Assembly (NCBI GenBank): GCA_937888925.1
Contig: CALARM010000118.1
Span: 1 to 43,495 of the forward strand
DNA from: an uncultured Synergistia bacterium
GTDB taxonomy: Bacteria > Eremiobacterota > SpSt-956 > JAKJGF01
Direction: 5' to 3'
DNA length: 43,495 bases
Shown here piece by piece: positions 9,709-15,979 of the stretch. Position 1 is the stretch's first letter. Each line of letters opens with the position of its first letter. Below the pieces are notes generated by a model, which did not search any database, was not told where the DNA came from, and saw only the letters and a program-made list of their open reading frames with translations. A program made the position numbers and the translations under genes.

Positions 9709-9726
9709 CCTGTAACAGGTTTTTTA
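9709..9726 (+). terminator. Possible small rho-independent terminator after the CHAT gene
   Basis: CCTGTAACAGG followed by TTTTTT lies 30 bases after the CHAT stop codon. The stem is short (4-5 pairs), and the T-run overlaps the stop of the convergent ankyrin gene, so this is a weak call. Confidence 0.35.
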
Positions 9727-10626
9727 TTTTTCCGCACCGTATTTTTTCAGAAGTTCCAGTACTTCCTGTTTTCCCTCTTTTTCTGCAAAGGAAAGAGGAG
9801 TCTGTTTCCCGTTATCTCTGGCATTTACATCTGCCCCGCTTTTTATCAGCAATTCCACTATAGCTTTATCTCCTTTTTTACAGGCCCAGTATAAAGGAGT
9901 CATACCCCACATATCTTTTGCTTCCAGATTGGCACCGCTCTCTATAAGAATTTTAACAATCTCTATAGATCCGTTATAACAGGCATGGGCCAGAGGAACC
10001 ATACCGCCATCTGCCGTAATGTTCATGTCAGCACCACAGGAAATAAGATATTTCACCATATCTTTATTTTTACACTCTACTGCCGTATGGAGTGGTGTAT
10101 CAGTGCTGCCTCCTCTGGTACGTTTCACGAAATTCACATTCGCACCTTTTGATACAAGTAAATCTACAACACTCTTTGAGCCGGATTTTACTGCTATGTT
10201 CAGAGGTGTTATAAGAATGGTGCCAATAGCCTCATTCATGTGTATATTTTTCAAATCCCTGTCATATCTGAAAACTTCCTCCAGACAGGCTCTGGCATCA
10301 CTGTTTTTACCGAGGAAATTAAGTACATAAGCTTTTAAGAAACGGGCCTTTGTATGGGAAGGTTTTAATTTTAGAACCTCACCGTAAGAGCCGGAAGCTT
10401 TTTCATTATTAAAAAGCCAGAAATAAGTATTTCCTCTGTTAAACCACAGGTCCGGTGATGTCGGGTCAAGTTTCAGAGCTTTATCAAAACATTTGAGTGC
10501 TTCTTCATATTCCTGTTTCCCGTAAAACTCTATCCCTTTTTTATTCCAGTCCTGTGCCGTTTGAGCGAAAACCTGAGAAGATAGAAAAAGAATGGCTATT
10601 ATGAGCAGTGGCAGATATAATTTCAC
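9724..10626 (-). CDS. Secreted TPR and ankyrin-repeat protein
   Basis: A roughly 300-residue protein with a clear signal peptide (hydrophobic LPLLIIAILFLSS, then VFAQTA), two or three TPRs at about 28-115 (GIEFYGKQEYEEALKCFDKALKLDP), then four to five ankyrin repeats from about 140 to the end (TPLHTAVECKNKDMVKYLISCGADMN and similar). It is probably periplasmic and binds proteins; no catalytic motif was seen. I choose the GTG at 10626 as start because GGGAGG lies 7 bases upstream; the TTG at 10632 would be one base from the Shine-Dalgarno. It has the same TPR-then-ankyrin order as the larger protein at 15980, which lacks a signal peptide. Confidence 0.8.
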   Translation of the reverse strand: MKLYLPLLIIAILFLSSQVFAQTAQDWNKKGIEFYGKQEYEEALKCFDKALKLDPTSPDLWFNRGNTYFWLFNNEKASGSYGEVLKLKPSHTKARFLKAYVLNFLGKNSDARACLEEVFRYDRDLKNIHMNEAIGTILITPLNIAVKSGSKSVVDLLVSKGANVNFVKRTRGGSTDTPLHTAVECKNKDMVKYLISCGADMNITADGGMVPLAHACYNGSIEIVKILIESGANLEAKDMWGMTPLYWACKKGDKAIVELLIKSGADVNARDNGKQTPLSFAEKEGKQEVLELLKKYGAEK

Positions 10627-10713
10627 AAACAAACCTCCCTGAAAAAATTTTGCAGTCTATATATTTCACACTATCATATCATAAAATTTTCGGCCGGCTT
10701 TTAAAGATTTTTT

Positions 10714-12309
10714 TTAACTGTTATATTTTTTTGAAAACATAACTCTTGCCTTACCGGTTTCTTCATAGCCGAGTTCTTTCATTATCTTGCAGAATTCATC
10801 GCATGCTTCTTTTATGGATATATTTTCCGGCTTATTTGCTTTAATAAAAATCAAATCTCCTGTCGCATCATAAGCTTCTTTTTCAACATCAATGAGATTT
10901 AATGCAAGCTGAAATAATTCTTTTCTTTCTTCCGGCTTTTCAGCGCTGAAGATTTCATTAAAAAGGTGCATTACTCCTCCTGTTTCTTTATTACCTGCTC
11001 TATTGATTAATGTGCAGAAGTGTTCTCCTGCCTCAGTAATTGACATGTCTTCAGGTTTCTTATTTTTTATACACTTCAGGTTTCCTGCCGCATCATGAGA
11101 GTCCCCTTCGATTCCGATGAGGTTCAAGGCAACCTGAAAAGCTTCTTTTCTTTCTTCCGGCTTCTCAGTGCTGAAGATTTCAGTAAAGAGGTTTATTATT
11201 CCTCCTGTCTCTTTATGTCCTGCTTTATCCATTAATGTACAGAAGTGTTTTCCTGCCTCAGTAATTGACATGTCTTCAGGTTTCTTATTTTTTATACACT
11301 TCAGATCTTCTGCCGCATCATAAGATTCTCTTTCAACTCCGATGAGATTCAAGGCAAGCTGAAAAGCTTCATTTCTTTCTTCCAATTTTTCAGTGCTGAA
11401 AATTTCATTAAAGATATTTCTTACTCCTATTGTCTCTTTATGTCCTGCTTTATCCATTAATGTGCAGAAGTGTTTTCCCGCCTCAGTTATTGACATGTCT
11501 TCAGGTTTCTTATTTTTTATACATTTCAGATCTTCTGCCGCATCATAAGATTCTCTTTCAACTCCGATGAGGTTCAAGGCAACCTGAAAAGCTTCATTTC
11601 TTTCTTCCGGCTTTTCAGTGCTGAAGATTTCAGTAAAGAGGCTTCTTACTCCTGTTGTTTCTTTATGACCTGCTTTATTCATTAATGTGCAGAAGTGTTC
11701 TCCTGCCTCAGTAATTGACATGTCTTCAGGTTTGTTATTTTTTATACAGCTCAGGTCTCCTGCCGAATCATAAGATTCTTTTTCAACTTCGATGAGATTT
11801 AATGCAACCTGAAAAGCTTCTTTCCTTTCTTCGGGCTTCTCAGTGCTGAAGATTTCAGTAAAGAGGCTTCTTACTCCTGTTGTTTCTTTATAACCTGCTT
11901 TATTCATTAATGTACAGAAGTGTTCTCCTGCTTCAGTAATTGACATGTCTTCAGGTTTCTTATTTTTTATATAGTTTAAGTCTCTTTCTGCATCATATGT
12001 TTCTTTTTCAACTTTTATGAGATTTTCCAGAACTGCCATATCCTCTTTTGTTAAAAGTTCCGGTTCTGGTTCCGGTTTATTCTCACCTGTTACAGGTTCT
12101 TCAGTAAGTTCCGACTTCCAGGTTGTTTTTGCAATGGCTTTTCCGTCGTCTCCGTAAGACTTCATACTTTTTATTTTATCACCCATTGTAAGAAATTCCG
12201 CATCTTTTGTTCCTCCGATGATTACATGATCATCAGTATCTTTTTCTATTTTTTTAGGAATTGCCTTGTTTGAAAATATTCCTGCCTGCAATTCATTATT
12301 AATCTTCAT
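10714..12309 (-). CDS. Unknown protein made of 75-residue tandem repeats
   Basis: I do not recognise this 531-residue protein. After a unique N-terminal part (about 1-104, ending with an acidic PEPEPE stretch) it has six copies of a 75-residue unit starting at residues 105, 180, 255, 330, 405 and 480; the last is cut at about 52 residues. The consensus contains KKPEDMSITEAGEHFCTLM, then NKAGHKET, then IFSTEKPEERKEAF and ALNLIG. The units are predicted helical and acidic, each with one conserved Cys. There is no signal peptide or transmembrane segment. The start ATG follows AAAGGGG. The high DNA similarity between units points to recent expansion by recombination. It is the same orientation as the ankyrin gene, 87 bases upstream of it. 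Confidence 0.75.
   Translation of the reverse strand: MKINNELQAGIFSNKAIPKKIEKDTDDHVIIGGTKDAEFLTMGDKIKSMKSYGDDGKAIAKTTWKSELTEEPVTGENKPEPEPELLTKEDMAVLENLIKVEKETYDAERDLNYIKNKKPEDMSITEAGEHFCTLMNKAGYKETTGVRSLFTEIFSTEKPEERKEAFQVALNLIEVEKESYDSAGDLSCIKNNKPEDMSITEAGEHFCTLMNKAGHKETTGVRSLFTEIFSTEKPEERNEAFQVALNLIGVERESYDAAEDLKCIKNKKPEDMSITEAGKHFCTLMDKAGHKETIGVRNIFNEIFSTEKLEERNEAFQLALNLIGVERESYDAAEDLKCIKNKKPEDMSITEAGKHFCTLMDKAGHKETGGIINLFTEIFSTEKPEERKEAFQVALNLIGIEGDSHDAAGNLKCIKNKKPEDMSITEAGEHFCTLINRAGNKETGGVMHLFNEIFSAEKPEERKELFQLALNLIDVEKEAYDATGDLIFIKANKPENISIKEACDEFCKIMKELGYEETGKARVMFSKKYNS
10717..11997 (-). repeat. 225-bp in-frame tandem DNA repeats (5 full, 1 partial)
   Basis: These are the DNA counterpart of the 75-residue units. 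The words TCAGTAATTGACATGTCTTC and AAGATTTCAGTAAAGAGG recur with 225-bp spacing. Copies 3 and 4 (counted from the N-terminus) are the most alike, and differences cluster at a few codons. Confidence 0.85.
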
Positions 12310-12375
12310 AATATTTCCCCTTTTCTGAAAAAATCAATATTTTCGTAATAACAGATATGACTGTTTCTATCACAA

Positions 12376-12592
12376 CTAAGTACCGCTCCAAATAAGTTCG
12401 TAACCATTTTATCAGCTTCTGCCTGGCAGGCTCTTACGAAGAAAAATAATTTGCCTTATATCATTTGTTTTACAGACAATAAATTAACCCTTATTTAATT
12501 TTTAATTCTATATAAAAGACTAATTTTTCTTCTCCAGAGCCTGCCAGTCAGAAGCTTTTTACGGGTACCCTTTTACCTGTTACGGTACTAAG
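12376..12592. mobile_element. MITE-like long imperfect palindrome (217 bp)
   Basis: The arms pair over about 70 bases each. CTAAGTACCG at 12376-12385 pairs with CGGTACTAAG at 12583-12592 (9 of 10). AGCTTCTGCCTGGCAGGCTC near 12413-12432 pairs with GAGCCTGCCAGTCAGAAGCT (19 of 20). Inner GAAGAAAAAT pairs with ATTTTTCTTC. The centre is about 70 bp of AT-rich DNA without a gene. This fits a miniature inverted-repeat element or another non-coding hairpin element. No target-site duplication is obvious. Confidence 0.55.
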
Positions 12593-12837
12593 GATTGTAA
12601 GAAAAACAACTCCGGCAAATTGTTAGAATAATTAGTATCATCGCGTCACGCATTACACACAGGAGTAACTGACAATTGAAAAGATCTGCTGTAATATTTA
12701 CCTCTGGCACCAATAAGAATGAAATTTATTCCTTTTATAACGCATTACGCATTAGAATATCGTATACGATTATATCATTACAAATATGAAGAGGCAATAA
12801 CTTAAATGTTAACAAAATGTTAATAAGTGAATGTTCC
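12593..12837. other. Non-coding accessory DNA
   Basis: No gene is seen. It holds CGTCACGCATTAC and AACGCATTACGCATTA microrepeat words, a perfect 12-bp palindrome ATCGTATACGAT at 12759-12770, and the hairpin TTAACA-AAA-TGTTAA at 12809-12823. Confidence 0.5.
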
Positions 12838-12927
12838 ACACTCAGGATGCAGGCAGAAGGGCTGGAGGGACTGAGGGAAAAGATAAAAAAAGAAGTTGAA
12901 GGCATGAGGAAGAGTTACGGGGTTTAA
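12838..12927 (+). pseudogene. 3' fragment of a WYL-domain regulator gene
   Basis: These 90 bases repeat the last codons of the intact WYL regulator (14512-14658) almost exactly, including the stop codon, with only a couple of base differences. A 57-bp in-frame deletion has occurred between CTGGAGG and CCGGAGG (intact copy 14541-14598). Nothing upstream of 12838 or downstream of the stop resembles the intact gene. It is a leftover of a duplication or rearrangement. Confidence 0.85.
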
Positions 12928-12941
12928 AAAAATAATCAATA

Positions 12942-12950
12942 TGCTATAAT
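12942..12950 (+). promoter_or_regulatory. Extended -10 promoter element before the VapB-like gene
   Basis: TGCTATAAT (TGn plus a perfect TATAAT) ends 17 bases before the antitoxin ATG at 12968. The -35 region is poor, as is usual for extended -10 promoters. The transcript leader would be about 11 bases, and no Shine-Dalgarno is visible. Confidence 0.45.
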
Positions 12951-12967
12951 TAATAATCTAAAATTAT

Positions 12968-13180
12968 ATGAAAACCATCGAAACAGAAACAACAATTCTG
13001 GATAATGGAAATATAATTCTGGATTTAAAACTTTCACCAGGTAAATATAAAACCATAATATTTATAGAAGAAGCAGGTGAAAGTGAAAAAGGATTGGACG
13101 ATTTAAATATTTTTGAATTAAATTGTTTTCCCAGAGACTGTAAATTCAGCAGAAAAGATTTATACGATGATGAATATTAA
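12968..13180 (+). CDS. VapB-type antitoxin (DUF2281-like)
   Basis: A 70-residue protein with the pattern of small antitoxins that pair with PIN-domain toxins: MKTIETETTILDNGNIILD, then LSPGKYKTIIFIEE, then a variable acidic tail that would wrap the toxin. It normally acts as a DNA-binding autorepressor and inhibitor of VapC. Its 3' end overlaps the start of a PIN-domain reading frame by 14 bases, the usual arrangement, but that toxin is truncated. The antitoxin is therefore an orphan unless it acts on a toxin elsewhere. Confidence 0.7.
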   Translation: MKTIETETTILDNGNIILDLKLSPGKYKTIIFIEEAGESEKGLDDLNIFELNCFPRDCKFSRKDLYDDEY

Positions 13181-13343
13181 GGAATTATTTGTAGATACAA
13201 ATATCCTTGTATACAGTACAAATAAGACTTCAGGATATTATGATATAGCAATTAATACATTGAAACAATACAGGAATAATAAAACCTCGCTTTATAGTGA
13301 ATCACCATCCAATCATTTGATGTCATTCTATTTTTCAGAATAA
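13167..13343 (+). pseudogene. Truncated PIN-domain toxin (VapC-like) fragment
   Basis: The frame starts ATGATG inside the end of the antitoxin gene and reads MMNIKELFVDTNILVYSTNK, the typical first strand of a PIN-domain RNase with the first catalytic Asp (FVDTN). After about 40 residues the similarity ends and the frame stops at residue 58. A full VapC has about 130 residues and needs three or four acidic residues, so this copy cannot be active. Confidence 0.7.
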
Positions 13344-13355
13344 AAATATATATAA

Positions 13356-13632
13356 TATTTTCCTCACAGGCAACCTCTGTCGTTAAAAACAGAAACCTAT
13401 GAAAATTACTCAAATTACACTGCTACAGATCAATTTGGAATAAAACAGACAAACAAAGAGACCAATTATTATCTTTACTGGAAAAAGCCGGTACAGGCAA
13501 CAGCAGGAGAAATAACCAGTGTAGAACTTAATGAAGACTGTGTGCATAAAGTATTTCCTTAACGGAGGAGGAAATTTTTATATTGTTATCGAAAACAATA
13601 AATCAATTATAGAATTAGTAAAAAACGTATAA
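13356..13632 (+). pseudogene. Frameshifted remnant of an unknown gene
   Basis: An open frame without a start codon runs from 13356 to TAA at 13561-13563 (reading ...PLSLKTETYENYSNYTATDQ... to ...LNEDCVHKVFP). Near 13555-13560 the adjacent frame continues sensibly (LNGGGNFYIVIENNKS, then IIELVKNV) to TAA at 13630-13632. A single-base indel would join the two into one protein end. It is not recognised; the start is missing and the gene is dead. Confidence 0.45.
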
Positions 13633-13674
13633 ATATTAAAAAAAATTCATATATACTGAGTAAAGGAGTAGAAC

Positions 13675-14658
13675 ATGCAGACAGACCAGCTTCACAGAAT
13701 AATTTTCATAAATGATCTCATAAAAGACAGCAAATATCCTTCATCTTCATATCTGTCAGGGAAACTACAGGTAAACCAGAGGACCATAGAGAGGGATATA
13801 GCAACAATGAAAAAGGAATTCAAAGCTCCAATAAAATACTGCCCTATGAATAAAGGATATTTTTATACTGAAGAAAGATATTTTCTGCCTTCCATGATGT
13901 TATCAGAAGGAGAAATATTCGGATTGCTTCTTGCGCAAAAACTTCTTTCCCAGTATGAAAATACTCCCTATGAAGAAAGGCTCCGTTCTGCTTTTACGAA
14001 ACTCCAGAAATATCTTCCCGATAAGTTTGAAATGGAAACAGGTTCTTTTCGTAAAAGCTGTTCTTTCGACCTCGGGTTTGTAAGGAAAATCAGTATGGAT
14101 CTGTTCGAAGATCTTATATATGCAATAAGAGAGAAAAAGCAGTTAAAAATATACTATTACACCATTTACAGAAACGAAAAAAGCTGGAGAACGATAGATC
14201 CGTACCATATGAAAAATTATAAGGGCGAATGGTATCTTGCCGCATACTGCCACAACAGAAATAAGGTTATTTACTTTTCTCCCGGAAGAATCCATGAACA
14301 TGAAGCAACAGGAGAAACCTTTAAAGTAAAAGAAGATTTCATACCGGAAGAATTCTGGGCCACATCTTTCGGCATATATAAAGATAAAGAAGGTAAAATT
14401 CATGATGTTGTTATAAGAATAGATGAATATCAGAGCCGGTGGATAAGGGAATTCGATTTTACGGACGACAGGAGAATAACAGACGCGAAAAACCATGAAG
14501 ACGGCTCAATGACACTCAGGATGCAGGCAGAAGGGCTGGAGGAAATACAGAGATGGGTCATGCAGTACGGCAGCCATATGGAAGTTCTTGAGCCGGAGGG
14601 ACTGAGGGAAAAGATAAAAAAAGAAGTGGAAGGTATGAGGAAGAGTTACGGGGTTTAA
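13675..14658 (+). CDS. WYL-domain transcriptional regulator (YafY-like)
   Basis: A 327-residue DNA-binding regulator. The N-terminal winged helix (about 1-60) has SYLSGKLQVNQRTIERDIATM as the recognition helix region. A WYL domain follows at about 140-215 (IYYYTIYRNEKSWRTIDPYHM, then GEWYLAAYCHNRNKVIYF), and a WCX C-terminal dimerisation part runs to the end. WYL regulators bind nucleic acid or nucleotide ligands and often control phage defence and CRISPR operons. A strong Shine-Dalgarno AAAGGAG precedes the ATG. It lies about 4.8 kb before the cas operon, and a fragment of its own 3' end sits 1.6 kb upstream. Its operators are unknown; the shared palindrome at 15897 and 36339 is one candidate. 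Confidence 0.88.
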   Translation: MQTDQLHRIIFINDLIKDSKYPSSSYLSGKLQVNQRTIERDIATMKKEFKAPIKYCPMNKGYFYTEERYFLPSMMLSEGEIFGLLLAQKLLSQYENTPYEERLRSAFTKLQKYLPDKFEMETGSFRKSCSFDLGFVRKISMDLFEDLIYAIREKKQLKIYYYTIYRNEKSWRTIDPYHMKNYKGEWYLAAYCHNRNKVIYFSPGRIHEHEATGETFKVKEDFIPEEFWATSFGIYKDKEGKIHDVVIRIDEYQSRWIREFDFTDDRRITDAKNHEDGSMTLRMQAEGLEEIQRWVMQYGSHMEVLEPEGLREKIKKEVEGMRKSYGV

Positions 14659-14758
14659 TAGCAAATCTTGTTTTTTTATACAACCGGAGTAGAATAGATA
14701 TAAGAGGAAAAGAATTAAATAAGAAAAGAAAGAAAAACCTTAAAGGAGGCATGACATT

Positions 14759-15106
14759 ATGAAATGCCAGTTATTAACAGAAGAACAATATAAAAAACTG
14801 TCCAGAACGTTAGTAAACAACATTGAAAAAAATCATAAAATAGTTCCATTAAATTCATTAAAGCATCATAAATATACGCTAAAAAGGCCTGTTTATATTA
14901 CTATTGAATATGACAGAAATACTGTTATAGCGTCACTTCCGGATATAGAATCTTTTGCCAGCGGAGATACGGAATATGAGGTTATTAATGGACTTTGTAT
15001 TGATATTGTTAATCTTTATGAAGATCTTAAGCTCGATAGAGAAAATTTAGGAAAATTACCGGGCCAGTGGCTACAGTATCTTGAGGAGATAATTGAGATC
15101 AGATGA
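14759..15106 (+). CDS. HicB-like putative antitoxin
   Basis: A 115-residue protein just upstream of, and overlapping by four bases, a HicA-like gene. The middle (VYITIEYDRNTVIASLPDIE, then SFASGDTEYEVINGLCIDIVNLYEDL) resembles the partially degraded RNase H fold of HicB, with an intake strand, a 'GDT' turn and the following helix. The N-terminal 45 residues are basic and may contact DNA or the toxin. The Shine-Dalgarno AAAGGAGG is strong. The order, antitoxin first, is the reverse of classical hicAB but is known in relatives. Confidence 0.65.
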   Translation: MKCQLLTEEQYKKLSRTLVNNIEKNHKIVPLNSLKHHKYTLKRPVYITIEYDRNTVIASLPDIESFASGDTEYEVINGLCIDIVNLYEDLKLDRENLGKLPGQWLQYLEEIIEIR

Positions 15107-15375
15107 AGAAAAGTGAAATTGAAAAAATATTCAAAAAATTAAATTTGCAAATTCGTCAGACAGGTCATAATTACGGATGGCTGATTGTAAAAGATAAGAA
15201 AATACTGAGAGTTCATTTTTCTCACGGGAAAGGTGATATACCGGGTAAGATTGCTTCTAAAATCAGGGGACAACTGAAATTGTCCCACGATGATTTAAAA
15301 AAATTATTAAGCTGCCATCTGGGATTAGACGATTACCTGGATATTCTTAAAAACAAAGGAATTCTTGAGGAATAA
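15103..15375 (+). CDS. HicA-like toxin (mRNA interferase fold)
   Basis: A 90-residue protein with the HicA-type double-stranded RNA-binding-like fold: a first helix (EIEKIFKKLNLQIRQTGHNY), a strand, then LRVHFSHGKGDIPGKIASKI, where the His in FSHGK takes the place of the catalytic His of HicA, and a final helix (LSHDDLKKLL). HicA toxins cleave mRNA and are neutralised by HicB. Start ATGA overlaps the upstream antitoxin's stop. It is slightly longer than many HicA proteins (60-90). The call rests on pattern and context. Confidence 0.65.
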   Translation: MKKSEIEKIFKKLNLQIRQTGHNYGWLIVKDKKILRVHFSHGKGDIPGKIASKIRGQLKLSHDDLKKLLSCHLGLDDYLDILKNKGILEE

Positions 15376-15422
15376 GCCTGTACTGTTTACAAGTCAGTTC
15401 TGTGGATAAAAAAGATAAAAAT

Positions 15423-15872
15423 ATGAAAAATATTTATACGCTTGAATTCATTATAAATGGCAGAGTGGAAAAGATAAGTTATGCTATGAGAGTGGACTTT
15501 GATCTTTATGCGGCCCATTGTTATGAATATGAACTCGGTGCCATAGGAGATACACTGGAAGAAGCTCATAAAAATGTAAAAGAAGTCCTGGAATATTACC
15601 TTTATGAAAGATTCCCTGAAATAGAAAATTTCATGAATGGCTATAATGAAGAGTGGCATGAGAGAATAAGAAAATTTAAAGAACATATAGTTCATATGGG
15701 AGTAACAAAAAAACGATTAAAAAAGCCCTATAAATATGTAATATACGAACTGGATGCCCGTTATTACGCATGGTGCCTGGATGTGAATATACGCAGGGAA
15801 GGAAGAAATATTAAAGAAGTTGAATGTTTTTTGAGAGAAGCTTTAAAAAATCTGCCGGAAGAGAGAAGTTAA
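15423..15872 (+). CDS. Protein with two HicB-like halves
   Basis: The N-terminal half (IYTLEFIINGRVEKISYAMR, then AIGDTLEEAHKNVKEVLEYY) has the HicB pattern including 'GDTLEEA'. The C-terminal half (KYVIYELDARYYAWCLDVNI, then REGRNIKEVECFLREALKNL) repeats the fold in diverged form. The start is unclear: the open frame extends to a GTG at 15402, but the ATG at 15423 (MKNIYTLEF) fits HicB-type beginnings; neither has a good ribosome binding site. It may be a second antitoxin of the neighbouring HicA-like toxin or a lone regulator. Confidence 0.6.
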   Translation: MKNIYTLEFIINGRVEKISYAMRVDFDLYAAHCYEYELGAIGDTLEEAHKNVKEVLEYYLYERFPEIENFMNGYNEEWHERIRKFKEHIVHMGVTKKRLKKPYKYVIYELDARYYAWCLDVNIRREGRNIKEVECFLREALKNLPEERS

Positions 15873-15896
15873 GAAAGAAATGAAGGAAAATAGAAA

Positions 15897-15940
15897 AAAT
15901 ATTTTTTACACCGGCGGATTTTGTCGGTGAGGGTATGGTA
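15897..15940 (+). promoter_or_regulatory. Palindromic promoter-like element, copy A
   Basis: AAATATTTTTTACACCG, then GCGGATTTTGTCGGTG and GGGTATGGTA. The core CACCGGC / GTCGGTG forms an inverted repeat with one G-T pair. It matches copy B upstream of cas6 (36339-36383) over its whole length with one 1-base gap. TTTACA and TATGGT are 23 bases apart with the palindrome between them, which suggests an activator-dependent promoter or an operator. It ends 39 bases before the TPR/ankyrin gene start. Confidence 0.55.
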
Positions 15941-15979
15941 GGATTGTTTTAAACATTTTAATGGAAAGGGCACATAAAT

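Noticed and set aside
10019..10330. Plus-strand frames opposite the ankyrin gene and many other frames opposite cas genes
   Set aside because: They are antisense shadows: no ribosome sites, no family resemblance, and the other strand holds clear domains.
10717..11997. The 225-bp repeats as a second CRISPR-like array
   Set aside because: The whole unit is repeated and in frame as protein, with no unique spacers.
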